Shown here one piece after another: positions 1-11,249 of a DNA stretch of 64,000 nucleotides. This DNA comes from Ashinkailepas kermadecensis. Lineage: Eukaryota; Arthropoda; Thecostraca; Neolepadidae. Positions within the stretch are counted from its first letter, which is position 1, and the number at the start of each line of letters is the position of its first letter. The stretch is taken from positions 182,501-246,500 of the forward strand of contig JAOTOM010005105.1 of assembly GCA_034440615.1 (NCBI GenBank). Reading direction: 5' to 3'. The position numbers were made by a program, and so were the translations under genes. Below the pieces are notes generated by a model. It searched no databases. It saw only the letters and a list, made by a program, of their open reading frames with translations, and had not been told where the DNA came from.

Positions 1-16
1 AGAGAGAGAGAGAGAA
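1..16. repeat. GA dinucleotide microsatellite at window edge
   Basis: Alternating AG to the first base of the window, so the tract probably continues to the left. Confidence 0.8.
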
Positions 17-1479
17 AGAGAACATTTGGCAAAATGTGACATTGGCGTTTAGGTTCCATAAAAAGTTACTTTTGCGTAATCCTGAGAGCACTCGATATAG
101 TTCTCCTTTTTTCCTTTGTATGTCACCACTTCATAATCAGTGATCAGGAGTGCGCCATTTCTTGTTCCCGCCGCAAATTTACTAATTTGTATCTTTGACG
201 CAAACGGGTATCGAAAGTATAGAACTTAAAATGTTATAGGAAACGAAATTACCGCAGCACTCCGTGTTATAAAACTTAAATAAGACCGAGAAAAGAATGC
301 TGCATAAGAAAGGGAGGAGGATCGATAACTAAAGTTATAAAACCGCTGCCATATCCAGACCAAAGACAGCACAGTGGCCGAGACACCCCAGAGATAAAAG
401 GAGCACTTGAGCACCCCCAGGGGCCTCGGCCAAGTGCGCAATCCCATCCCAGCCCATGTGCAATATAAAAATATTCGCTCAAAGCAAACTGAGATAACTA
501 TTACATCTCTATGCATACGCACACATACACACACTCACATACACACGCACATCACTGCCAGGAACACAACATATTCACATACTTGCACACACATGCATTC
601 ATGCATAAACACACCTGCACACATGCTTACACAATTGGATATGTCAGGCATATACTTGCATATGTGCCATTGCACACAACTTGCATATTTAAAGATACAC
701 GTTACTGAAGGCCTTCGAAAACATGGGAGACAGAGAAAACGAGAAGAGAAGAAACGAAAGCCTAAAAGAACACTAGAAACATAAACAAATTTCAAGGTAA
801 AGAGAAAATAAGAGGTAATGCACGAGAAATAGACGACAAACTGGAAATACATAAGTCTACTGGCGAAGAAATAAGAAAAGCGTGCAAAGAAAAAGAACAC
901 ATTTTGTCAGCTGTTTCGCCGCATGTCAGTCATGTGGTTATATCATTAGATTATACAGCACATATTATCTTGATAAGCTGAGATAATCGTTTGTCATAAG
1001 AAATATTTAATTTTAAATTTCGGTCCAGTATCCCATTGGAATGCAAATTGCCTCCCACATCTTCAGTTCATAGCTTGTGACGATAACAATTAATAGTGAA
1101 TTTTGTATAATTCTTATAAGTAAATGGTTCATGAAAATCGTCACTTGTTCAAGTTTGGTAAGGTGCACCTCAATGTAAGCGGACATTCCATCTACATTTT
1201 GGGGCAGTTGTTCGAAACGAATTTGTGCAGCAGTAGTAGGATTTGCAAGTTTACTAGATCAAGAGTTTTCTAATTGTATTGTTAAAAAAATATATTAGGG
1301 CTGAACTAGTTGGGGTGCATACTCCTTGAATCAATCTGACTGCTCCTTTGTTTGCAAAACCTGAAGCTGTTAAGTTTTGTTTCATAATTAAATCCTCAGA
1401 TAAGACAACAGTAATTCATATACGCTAAAATTAGATACCTACATAAGTTGCTTTTTGTTGCATAATACCTGACACGACT
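17..1479. other. no gene recognised; includes CA-rich tract
   Basis: A degenerate CACACA/CACATA tract occupies about 510-640. The rest is unique. The stretch 1200-1479 may be decayed 3' sequence of the LINE that follows, but I cannot read reverse-transcriptase motifs in it. Confidence 0.6.
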
Positions 1480-2245
1480 AATCACGCCGATGTTACCACT
1501 ACTAAGTCCGGACTTATATTAGGAAACTCATATGCATAGACTAAGAAAAGCAATTGTCCTAGGATGGATCCCTGTGATACATCTACTGAAATGTTCGAAA
1601 TTGAGAAAAACGAGTATTTACATACAACGAGCCTTCTCTCTGTTGTTGATGTATGATTTGAAAATGTATATATAATGGCCTTGTATGCCATTCTTGAATA
1701 ATATCTTGCTCAGAATGCCGTGACCCACAGTGCCAAAGGCTGTTCGAAGGTCAAATTTAATTCAATCCGAAGGCCTGGAGTAATTTCATGGTTTGTAAAT
1801 GATTTATTCTTAGTGATCAGATTTTGCAATAATACAATTGGCATATCAGCTGAGCGGTTCTTCCGGACGACAAATTGTTTTTCATGAATTAAATTGTGAG
1901 CATTTGTGATCTAGGAGCTGATCATAAATTATTTTTGTAATACAATTTTGCATATGTATGGAAGTACGCCTTTTGGACGATAGTTTGTGACACGTTTTGG
2001 ATTCCCGTTTTCGAAGATGGGCTTTATTACTGCAAGTTTTACATGTCAGGAAAATATTTTGCATTCAAGACAACTTTAGAAAGTCGTTATTTGGGTCAAA
2101 ATACATTTGCATGTCGCCTTGAATTGTTTTGAATTAATCTCATCGACCCCGGAACCAACATGTTTCAAGTCTTTGATGATGCATTTAGCGTTTGTTTCCG
2201 TAATGGAATACAAATCAAGCCCCATACTTTTCATTAACTCTCGAT
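1480..2245 (-). mobile_element. decayed non-LTR retrotransposon (LINE), reverse transcriptase fragment
   Basis: On the minus strand the frames can be stitched by eye along a reverse-transcriptase domain. IIKDLKHVGSGVDEINSKQFK is at about 2110-2180. A stretch ending TKIIYDQLLDH resembles the ...SKIIEKLIYDRLL region. Next come an FDL..AFGTVGH segment and VSQGSILGQLLFLVY at about 1520-1565, the ...PQGSILGPLLFLIY motif. Several stops and frame breaks interrupt it, so this is a dead copy. It lacks its 5' end, and the 63-bp array begins right at that edge. The order of motifs fits the Jockey/CR1 group of LINEs; the clade is uncertain. Confidence 0.75.
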
Positions 2246-2249
2246 TTCG

Positions 2250-2444
2250 CCATCGCAAGACGCAGCTGGCGGATTGAACACCCTCGGCAAATCAGGTGTA
2301 ATGGAGACAGAGCCATCGCAAGACGCAGCTGGCGGATTGAACACCCTCGGCAAATCAGGTGTAATGGAGACAGAGCCATCGCAAGACGCAGCTGGCGGAT
2401 TGAACACCCTCGGCAAATCAGGTGTAATGGAGACAGAGCCATCG
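2250..2444. repeat. 63-bp tandem repeat, three identical copies
   Basis: Copies start at 2250, 2313 and 2376, with a six-base partial at 2439. By eye the three units are identical. The period is a multiple of three, so several frames stay open across it (a repeated 21-residue block); I see no reason to call it a gene. It abuts the truncated 5' edge of a decayed LINE. Confidence 0.9.
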
Positions 2445-4790
2445 AACAAACAAGCAAACAAGCACAGCAAACGCAGAGGGCGCGTAGCACACCACGTGTC
2501 AGACAACGACCAGTTTCAGTAGTGCATGTGACCTCTTGGGCCAGGTGGAAAAGCAAACATCAAGCGAAAATCGGCAAAAGGCAGTTTCAATTGACATGAA
2601 GGTCATTCCACTCAGGCCAATGACGTTCACACCAGTATGAGGGTCGAGAAATGAAGAAGCTATTTTATGTATCGTCACCACATATCACCTCAATACATAG
2701 GTGGCTAAATAGGTAGTGTTCCTCACCACGTCAAGCTATGCGCATAGCAGACCAGACTTGATCTAAATAATCTTAGCAATGGTGCCTGAATTCGAATTAA
2801 ACAATTACGACATTCCCAGAATATTTCAACTGTCCTTAAAGTGAAATATGTAATGTCAACAAAGTCCAAATTGACTGTACTTGGGGATGGTGTTGACCTG
2901 AGATAACTTGACCGGATGATCGGCAACAGCGTGAAACATCAACCATATTTGGTAGCATTGAAGTTACGGAGACACAAATTATGCCTGTAGCAAAATATTT
3001 CGAAATGTACTCCTAGGTATGGCGTCATGGGTCAGTGACCTGGGATAGCAAAGGGTTTGATTATCACACGTGATAGGCAAGCGGTGATGGAAAAATTATG
3101 TCAAATTGCAGCTGTAGTAGCAAAATGTAAAATATAAAAACGTAAGATGTAGCCGTAGCTACAAGCAGCTTAGGGAACTATGGGCTTCAAGTTGCCTGGG
3201 TGAGTCACCTTCAAGAAACTGACGAAGGTTATTGAAATGCCCAGGTGTATCTGCGCAAATGATCCAGATAGCAAGCCAGTGAACTTAGGTCTGTCGGTGT
3301 CTTACGTGCCTGAGTGGAAGCACCGCCACTGATAAATAATATTTGCACAGGGCGTACAATGTAATCACAGTGAACCGAATGGGATAAGGGTTAGATGATG
3401 GCTAGAATTTAAGAGCGCAATGGGATTAATTAAGTCCCAGGCATACATTCATGTGTTTGACATTGTGGGTGTTACTAAGTATGGCTATTACAAGATAATT
3501 GTGTTTAATGGGTTTCCTATGTGCATGCAAATGTGGCTTACAGATTATCGGCAACAGCTAGCCTGAACATTTTATGCTGGTGAACTACGTATTTAGAAAA
3601 CAGAAGGAAAGGAAATACAACTTCACTTCCATGCAAAATTGTGGCGTGCCAATCAGCTCGCTCCATCGAGCGAGCCTCTCCGCCCATTAGGGTATCAGCC
3701 GCATGCCATCGAACCCGCTTCCGTTCATTTAGTCGAGACTCCATCCAATCCGCTCCGTTGTCCGCACCAACCGGATAGTCGTTCGGATATCCAATCGGTG
3801 AAGTGCGCTACTCTCCGACACACCTTGCACCGATCAGTGAGTGTAGTCAGTGTCAAGATCACGTAGTTCGGCCGCCGGCTCCCGTACGACTCGGCGTCAG
3901 AGGCGAAGTTAGCTTCTGTTCGCGCGAAAAGCCCGGTGGGACCCAGCTGAACTTACACAAGCTGGAAGATGTCGCCTTTTTCGGTTCGCTCCGGACGCTG
4001 TGGGCTCTCCCGATGCCCACAGCGTCCCGATGCCCACAGCCGAGCCCGATGGGTTCGGCTATCACTCCCGATGATAAAGCAACGTACCCACCGGTGACGC
4101 TTACGCGACTTGTTTTTGCATGTTTATAGCTTGTCGAGACAGACTTTAGAGGAGCTGTTGGCCGAGTTTAAATCCAAATGACGTCGGTTTGGCAAAGGGG
4201 AGCAGAGATACCCGCCGTCGGAACATGCAACATCCGACTGTTGACTTTGCATTTGAAAGGTTCAGTTCTAATACAACCATCACTAGATCCTCTTCCCACT
4301 GTTCGACAGATGAATGCGGAACGCAATTGTAGCCGTTGGAGTCACGGATAGTGACGAAAACTGAGTGAAATAAATGCCAAAATACCCACTTTATGAATGT
4401 CGCATCCCAAAACTGGCATGCTGCATCCCGTTATTAACTTGTTATGCCATGTATTTTTCAGTGCATGTCATCGATCCTCTTCCATCCCCATAGTGAATGA
4501 ATGAAAGACAAGGGCAGATCATAAAGCACTGTGGGTCTTCCCGAACAACCGAGCTCTAAGCCAAGGCTTATCAAAGCTGTGGAGAAGATAAGTGAAAAAT
4601 CGGTTCTCTGAACATTTTCGGAGCATGCGTGACCTGTGGAAACACTGAATCAAGTGCACCTTTAAGCACACATAATGCTACTATTTGCGGCATGAAAACC
4701 TGAATTAGTGACCTGTGTGTACATATTCTGGACATGTTCACACACGTACATTACAACATAAATATGTAGCTGCTACCTAAGTAATGCTCC
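2445..4790. other. no gene or repeat recognised
   Basis: Unique sequence. GC content rises at about 3640-4130, with overlapping short ORFs on both strands and a direct repeat of GATGCCCACAGC near 4012-4038. None resembles a known protein. Confidence 0.5.
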
Positions 4791-4953
4791 AACAATTCCC
4801 GCCAATAGCCGAGCCTGTCTCAATGCAGACACTAGCTCCAGCACCAACACTTCCCGCCAATAGCCGAGCCTGTCTCAATGCAGACACCAGCTCCAGCACC
4901 AACAATTCCCGCCAATAGCCGAGCCTGTCTCAATGGAGACACTAGCTCCAGCA
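4791..4953. repeat. 55-bp tandem repeat, three copies
   Basis: The unit begins AACAATTCCCGCCAATAGCC. Copies start at 4791, 4846 and 4901, with only a few substitutions between them. Confidence 0.9.
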
Positions 4954-6803
4954 TCATTCATTTTTGAAATGCGATTCCCGCTTAGGCGTACATTTTCATT
5001 CAACACTCAACATCAAAATATTCATTTGGCTTGCAAAATATTTCTGAAGCAAATCCCACCAGTTTGTGCCGTACACAGCACCTACAATGGTGAAGTGGGG
5101 AACCAGGTCACCACATCGCACATTGGTGGTCGCTACCACTCTCCCCTCCATGGAATATAAACAGCAGCCTTACTCAGGATGGCGATTTAGGCTACGCAGG
5201 TACTTACAAGCATTAGCGGTGTTCGGAATGGTGGTCTCCATCTAGCCCAGAATCGTGACTGTTGGGAACAGGGCCAGATCCAGGCAGCCGGCTTGGAGAG
5301 GGGAAAATAGTATCCTATCGTACATTTTGAAAACTTCATCGGATTTAGATAGGGTAGAATCTGAGCATGAGCTTAAGACAATGTTTTCTGTCTGTGCAAA
5401 ATTATTCCGGTTTCTTGCAAGTCGTGAAAATAAGATAATTTTCTTCTCAATGGGATTACCTTTTGGGCATGATCCCGTGCCCCACCCCGTCCCGTGCAAC
5501 ACTGCGTGGTATTCATGCAGTTCGGAGTAGTGGTCTCCATTCTCAATGCAGCTCAGAAGCTCAGAGTGGTGATACCATTCTCCATGCAGCTCAGAGTGGT
5601 GGCCACCAACAGCCCTCACCGTTTATAATTAAGATAACTGCATGACAAAGATGCATGCACCATCCACGATGATATATATTAACACCAGCATATGACATCC
5701 ATGACACATTTACCTGAGACTCTTTTTGAGGATTAACTGCTCAGATGAAGCTAGCACCTACGCTTCACCTCCCTACTCCCCCTTAAAATATGATGTCAAC
5801 CACGGCATCATGCAAATTAGCATTCGCAACGGCAATCTAAAAATCCTTGTCAGATCCTCGAAAACTGCTTTGAAATTAAGGAGACGCGTTTAACGCTATC
5901 GACAAACACGGTTTCCGTCTGACAACCAGTCATGCCGACCAATTAAGACAATACAATGGCGTCAAGCTCTTCGTCGCACGTCGGATGCTAGGAATAATGT
6001 CAATGTATTTACCGTTTAGCTAGCATGCAACCTGTACCCTCCCTAGCAACCAAAGCTACACTAGATCAAGCAATAATTTTTGTGTGATCTTAGTCACGTA
6101 AAACAAGAAGTTTTCGGAGTGCTTCGAGCGCCGAAAACAGAGACTGCTTTGTTTCGCTGCACTTTTTGGTCTGCCCTCTCACTGAAGAACATTCTGGCTG
6201 TGCCTCTGTTTTTGAGCAAAGATCGGGCTAAGATTCAAGAACTAATGACCCAGGGTAATCCAGGGGAAGGACAGCAATTGTTCCCCCACCCCACTTTTCA
6301 AACGCTTGTGTCATGACACAAAAACATGTGCGTTTTGTGCGTTCACTTTTGCTGAGGTGATCCCCAAAATCACATAAGAAAAGGGGATTCCTCCAATTCT
6401 TGCGGATTTAACATGCGACTCCATATCGAGGTTTCCCGTCCAATGCTGTGGAGTCTCATGACAGTACAGGTACTCTATCCCTCCTCTTCTTCCACCAATC
6501 GACTTCTAAAAACGTGATCCGTGCACCAAAATGCGTGTTGTATTGCTTTGTTTCTTGCTAGGGCAGCATCACGAATTTCAAACATGCTTCTAGAGAAGTC
6601 ATGCATTCCAGCAATGGGATCTTCAAAATAAAACTTTTTAAATTTACTCTATGGGATACAAATGTTTGCCCCTCCAAGACGATTTCTGTTTTAGTCCCAA
6701 GATCACCGGACCGCACTCCAGAGCAAGTCGTTTATCTAGCCGAAGACAGCTTTGTATGAGGTCATGGGTTATGTCTGATGTGCTTCAGTGTGGCTGCAAG
6801 GAA
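4954..6803. other. no gene recognised
   Basis: Mostly unique DNA. Short imperfect repeats of GTGGTCTCCAT and GCAGCTCAGAGTGGT lie at about 5226-5610. No ORF here shows a known domain. Confidence 0.5.
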
Positions 6804-7068
6804 CATGATGATATTTCACAGTGACATTTAATATGATCTCCTTGAAATTGTAAAAATGTTGTCATAAATGCTATATTTGGAGCGATTAAGCTATCGTGAA
6901 AGACGCTTCATCAGAAGTTCATGCTGCTGCACTTCATCAAGCTGGAACTGGGTTCTGATGAAGCGCAGTCCACAATAGCTTAATCGCTCCAAAATATAGT
7001 ATTTTTGACAATATTTTTTTACAAGTCCAAGGAGTAGGTCATGCTAAATGGCACTATGATGCGTCATG
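6804..7068. mobile_element. foldback (long inverted repeat) element, MITE-like
   Basis: Two arms of roughly 110-120 bases are imperfect reverse complements around a short spacer near 6925-6945. The best-matched core is GGAGCGATTAAGCTAT (left arm, about 6879) against ATAGCTTAATCGCTCC (right arm, about 6977), with TTCATCAGAAG/TTCTGATGAA near the loop. The outer parts match less well. There is no coding capacity. Target-site duplications could not be fixed, so its status as a transposon is inferred. Confidence 0.65.
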
Positions 7069-7427
7069 GGTTAGCTATACCTAATCAACGGGACATTAAG
7101 GGTACTATATATATGCATTAGTTCGCCTGTATCACGTGTCATGTGCATCACCATCACACACACGACTCATGGAAAGGCTAAGTATTTCATGACTTCTTAA
7201 AGCATGACCTAGGAACATGTAGAGCATGTAGGCACTTGGTTGCGTGTTGCAGGTGTTCATTAAAGTGACACCTTTTATGTATTTGCTTACAGAATACAGA
7301 ATGCATTTGTCACAACAGGAAGCTACGAGGGCCTAATCGAGCTGGACAGGTTATCCGCGAGAAACTGCATCAGCTGCGAAGAACTGGGTACAGTGTAGGT
7401 ACCTATATAACAGTGAAACAAATCACA
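7069..7427. other. no gene recognised
   Basis: Unique, AT-leaning sequence without recognisable features. Confidence 0.5.
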
Positions 7428-7680
7428 GAGTGACGCGACGAGAACAAGAGGAGCCGAACATACGAGAAGAAACGACCGACGAGAACACGAAGAGCCGAAC
7501 GACAAGAAGAAATGACCGACGAGAACACAAGGAGACCGATGCGAACACGACAAGATCGACACGAAAATAAGAAGGCCGAGAAGAACAGAATAAGACCGAC
7601 GAGAGAATAAAGGGACCAACAAGAGCATGAGGGAACCGACGAGAGAATGAGGGGACCGACGAGAGCATGATGAGGCGGTA
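7428..7680. repeat. 20-bp degenerate minisatellite
   Basis: An (A/G)CCGAC-GAGAACA type unit recurs at 20-base spacing (for example accgac at 7515, 7535, 7595, 7635, 7655), about 12 copies with many substitutions. The strand is strongly purine-rich. Confidence 0.8.
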
Positions 7681-7779
7681 GATGATGTTGGTAGACCGAC
7701 GTACGTGAGGATATCGACGGAATGTGCGAATGTGATACGGCAAGGGCCTGGCCAAGAGCATAGCCAAGGAGTCGAATGG

Positions 7780-8160
7780 GCAGTCTCTCCTCTGGGAGAT
7801 ATGAGGAATCCTTCAGACCTCCGCAGGGATCTCTTGGGTCTCTAAGTCCCCAGCGATACTGGGGTCTTAGAGACTCCTGCGGGGACTCTTCTGGGCCCGC
7901 AGGAGCCCACCATTCAGAAGGCACACATGGGGTGGTCATCCCATCCTCTGGAGGTATAATAGGCCAAGGGGGCCTGTTAAGAACCTGTGGGGGACCTCAA
8001 GATCTCCAGCTGGGGCCTCGACAATTGGCAATGGAGTGGCCACACCCTTTCCTGGAGATATGAGTGCCCAGGGGACCAGCTGATAGCGCCACAGTGGACT
8101 CTCACATCCTCGGGGGCCTCAGCGGGCCCTTGAAGGGACCCAAGAAGGGTGAGGGTGGGC
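7780..8160. other. GC-rich block with a near-perfect hairpin
   Basis: Arms at 7838-7853 and 7859-7874 pair at 15 of 16 positions around a five-base loop, with a further partial match outside (CCGCAGGGA/TCCTGCGGG). GGGACC/CCTCxGGAGATAT motifs recur loosely to about 8060, suggesting an old tandem array. No gene recognised. Confidence 0.5.
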
Positions 8161-8794
8161 ACCCGTCCCCCAGAGGCATGTGGAGGTGGGGTGTTGGCAG
8201 AGAACCTACTAGGGACCACAAACGACCGAGCAAAAGGGACACAAAGTTCGAGCAAAAGCTAATTATTTTTAGGTAATGCACAGAGGCTGCTAAAGTCCCA
8301 CGGGCCTCCTACCAAGCCATCGTTCATCTCACCCTCTCCTTTGAGCGAACCATGACAACGCCCTTGTACATACTTGACCAATATGACACAGGCCTGCTCC
8401 CGACAGGAGATCTCAGTCTAGCAGGCTAGCTCAGCCTGCTGACACTTCACCCGGCATCTTGCAAATGCATAAGTGAATCACAAAGGTGAGGGTAATCTAG
8501 AAAGTGTGATAGTTCCAAGTTCTGTGGATTATGCCAGGTGAGTAATTCACAATTGTAAATCCAAAATGTTCATGCATGGCAATTCAATAGTAGTCTCGAA
8601 GTGTTCCCACGACATTGCTGGCATCGCACAGACACAAGATCACAGAGTAGTGTGCTGACGTATTGCTTCCAGTCCCAGCTTTTCATTTCGTGCCGGTGTT
8701 GCGCTAAAATTGAAACATTAAAGTTCCCACGCCCGCTAGCATTGGCCACATGACATAAGCGTATAGAGGATAGATAGAGGGCCACGGGCGTCAT
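8161..8794. other. no gene recognised
   Basis: Unique sequence; only short ORFs without recognisable domains. Confidence 0.5.
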
Positions 8795-8970
8795 TTCTTA
8801 AAATAATTGGGGGCACAACACATGAAGCTAATGGGTGGGCCCAAATGGATTGGGGCACACTCCATAGGGTCCCATGTTAAACGCTGAAATTATTGGGAGG
8901 AAAGCAAACATTGAGGGGGCACTTTCCCTCTCAAAAGTATATAAAACAACATCCCTGCAGAGAGCGACGT
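8795..8970 (+). mobile_element. interspersed repeat, copy 1 (inverted relative to 58880-59218)
   Basis: Segments AATAATTGGGGGCA, GGGTCCCATGTTAA, GGGGGCACTTTCCCTC and AAAAGTATATAAAACAACAT occur in the same order in the reverse complement of 58990-59165. The two are therefore diverged copies of one non-coding element about 50 kb apart. This copy appears to lack both ends. Confidence 0.7.
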
Positions 8971-9487
8971 CCCTTCTTCCCCTATCCCCCTCAATCTTCT
9001 CGGATTTTAACCACTAACCCAACCGCCTTGCTTGGAATGATGAGCCTAAAAATCGGAATTTTCCCACCGTCTCCTTCTCACACAGAGACACACTTTTAGA
9101 CCAATCCTGGGCGCATGTAACATACTAACGGCGCTATGATAACGCCCACATAATAAAGATAGCATCCGGATCCCTCAGACGCATTGGCACGGCCCCCAAT
9201 CTGGTCAAAAATTACCAATGACGATCAGTTCTCCTCGTACAGCATATCAGGATGAGAGGGGGAAGTGAATTTTGGAGAAGCCAACTTTGGAGAAAAGGTC
9301 ATGAGCTTTTTCAAAGCTGGAAGGATAGGTGGTGAGGGATGGGTGGATAGAAGGATGGAAGGTGGTGGCTGTCTTGTGGAAAGTGAACTGTTCCAGTTTC
9401 CCAGAAGTTCACCGCGACACATCTGCGGATGTGTACTGTGGAAGAGAAGGATGCGTTTGGGATGTGGGGGGGGGGGGGGTGACTGAC
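8966..9487 (-). other. proximal part of Tlx/C15 intron 1, with a poly-C tract
   Basis: On the minus strand the exon ends at a GTCAGT donor. A run of about 14 cytosines (plus-strand G run near 9465-9479) follows within ten bases. The rest is unique sequence with no homeodomain signature. If no alternative exon exists, the intron covers everything from here to the left edge. Confidence 0.55.
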
Positions 9488-9919
9488 CTCCGAATCTGTC
9501 GCGCACCAGCTGAGAGGCGAGCGCGGCGGTGCGATGGAGCGGGTGCAGCGCGGCCGAGCCCATCCAGCCGAAGCCGGGCGCCAGCTGCAGGCCGGCCGGC
9601 CGCTGCGCCGGCACCCGGATCACGCCCGGCGGCCACGGCTCGTACAGCGCCGCGTAGTGGTCGGGCAGCACGGTGGGCGGCAGCACGGCCGACGACACGG
9701 CCGCGTAGTAGGGCGGACACGGCGCCGCCGGCGGCTCCTTGTCGCCGGCCGACAGCGGCCGCTCGCCGTCTGACGTCGGCGGGCGAGCCGCGCCGCGCGC
9801 CGCCGGCCAGCAGCCGCGAGATGCTGAACGACAACTGCGCGCTGGCCGGCGGCGAGTCGCCGCCCCGCTCCGGCTCCGAGCCGCCCGGCCACGACGGCCG
9901 GCTGTCCTCGTCCACGTTG

Positions 9920-9950
<31 letters not shown>

Positions 9951-9999
9951 TGTCGGGGTGCTGCGGCGAGTGGGCCATGCCCGCCGGAGACTCGATCAT
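9488..9999 (-). CDS. C15/Tlx: Tlx/C15 (clawless-type) homeobox protein, first coding exon (partial gene)
   Basis: The encoded protein would be a nuclear homeodomain transcription factor of the Tlx/C15 family, which patterns distal appendages and neurons in insects. Reading from the ATG at 9997-9999 (MIESPAGMAHS), I see an acidic DADADAD run, then FSISRLL at 9808-9828, which fits the eh1 Groucho-binding pattern. Further on come PYYAAV, GVIRVPAQRP (9597-9626; compare the IRVPAHRP block of vertebrate Tlx), FGWM, and RDRFGG just before a GTCAGT splice donor at 9487. The order eh1, IRVPA block, WM, DRF is the Tlx order upstream of the homeodomain. The homeodomain exon must lie left of the window. 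The eh1 motif and the IRVPA block are in different reading frames, so a one-base discrepancy sits between about 9772 and 9810 in a GCG-rich run, probably an assembly or sequencing error. A second ATG at 9978 has a better start context. Family call is firm; the exact start is not. Confidence 0.82.
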
Positions 10000-10290
10000 G
10001 TCTCTGGGAGGGGCGCGCGCGCGCTCTCTGTCACTGTGCACGACGGCAGTCTGTCACAGCCGGCCACGGCGCGCGACGCAACTACGCCGGTCACGGCGGG
10101 GGCACTCGGCGGCCGCCGCCACCGGCTGCCGGCGCCGCGCCGCGCCGCCCGCTCATTGGTCGCCATCGATTAATTCCACGGCTAAAGAGCGTCTCGGCCA
10201 ATGGGCGAGCGGTTTGAGCGGACGCCCCGCCCCGGCCATTAATCGCTGCCGACGACGATCGGGATTGGCCAAACAATCATTACCGAAGAG
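10000..10290 (-). promoter_or_regulatory. CpG-rich 5' UTR/promoter region of the Tlx/C15 gene
   Basis: This is a CpG-dense block directly upstream of the Tlx start. CCAAT boxes read on the minus strand at about 10154-10159 and 10264-10269, and one reads on the plus strand near 10199. TAAT cores lie at about 10170 and 10240. There is no clear TATA box. This fits a CpG-type promoter of a developmental gene. The transcription start cannot be placed from sequence alone. Confidence 0.5.
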
Positions 10291-10429
10291 ATACATGGTT
10301 TTATGAGGAATTAACAATAGAAAATAGCTTGAACATTGGAAAGTTTGCCGTTCAGTGCATTATCTGGGATCCGTGCCGACTCTGGCGGCGGTATGATGAG
10401 GGAAGAGACACCCTCTCACTGATGCCTTT

Positions 10430-10640
10430 GAGGGCCCATAAAGGAAGCATTTGTCGAATGCTCTGCGACGTAATTGCAATTGTTTGTAGATTCAATTAGG
10501 CCCCAGAGAGATTTACGGTGGAGATAGGCGGGTAATTTGTCGTCCACCATTGTGGCTCGGCCCGGCTTTGCACCCCGTCCGTAAAACACCGACAACAAGG
10601 ACAAACCATTACCGCCGCAATTGCCCTATCTCGTTAGAAT
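10430..10640. promoter_or_regulatory. candidate enhancer upstream of Tlx/C15
   Basis: This is unique sequence with several homeodomain-type cores close together (GTAATTGCAATTG, TTCAATTAGG, GGGTAATTTG) beside GC-rich patches. There is no open frame and no repeat. The mix of AT-rich binding cores in a non-repetitive block 0.4 kb upstream of a homeobox gene suggests a cis-regulatory element. This is inference only. Confidence 0.3.
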
Positions 10641-10749
10641 CCCTGAGTAAACACAGCACACCAGGGGCTTATCTGGGAGAGCGGTGATCAAACGGGAACG
10701 AGGCCATTTTGTTGATGATCCTGGGCAGAAGAACTCGACCGGAGAGGGT

Positions 10750-11217
10750 TCACTTGTTCGAAGCGATTGATGGGGCCGACCGGAGTGTATGGCTAATGCA
10801 CGAGTCGGACGAGACACGTCCATTTGTGCGGTGCTGTTGGTGTTCGATGTCCGCACTGCTGTCGACAATACTCGTGGAATTCGCCGCGCTCACCGAGTCG
10901 TGAGCCCGCGCTTCATAGTGAAGCGGAGGAGCCGAGTGGTGACGACTTTGTTTGCGATCTTGTTTGTTTTGCACGGTAAATTTAACCGCTTTCATTGTAC
11001 ATGCAGACACCTCTTTTATACCGCATGTTTTCAGAACGTGTATGCAGGCAGTGGCAGTGGTTTTGCCCGATATAAAAACTGGATTTCTGGGATCCTTCTT
11101 CAACACTACGATGTCGATTAAATTCCGAACTCGACGTTCGCTTTCAGCGAACATGAAACCAAACTGACGACTCTTTTCACCCATCCTCCGAATATAAGCA
11201 GTGTTTTCCAGTGACAT
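10750..11217 (-). other. unrecognised ORF upstream of Tlx/C15
   Basis: The frame is open for about 155 codons from the ATG at 11215-11217 (MSLENTAYIRRMGEK...) to a stop near 10750. The protein is charged and Ser/Thr-rich with no domain or membrane segment that I recognise. The context before the ATG is weak. It lies on the same strand as Tlx and could be a chance ORF, a 5' exon or an upstream transcript. I give it no function. Confidence 0.15.
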
Positions 11218-11249
11218 GTAAGCTAAATTCCTTTTGGAGGATAGCACGC

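Noticed and set aside
3640..4140. Possible gene exon in a GC-richer stretch
   Set aside because: Overlapping short ORFs on both strands, no domain, and no clear splice sites.
1..9487. Tlx/C15 homeodomain exon
   Set aside because: No homeodomain helix-3 signature (WFQNRR-like) was found on the minus strand left of the exon, so it must lie outside the window.
9329..10306. 325-codon plus-strand ORF across the GC-rich exon
   Set aside because: It is the antisense shadow of the Tlx/C15 exon; its protein is low-complexity Arg/Ala/Pro and the minus strand carries the family motifs.
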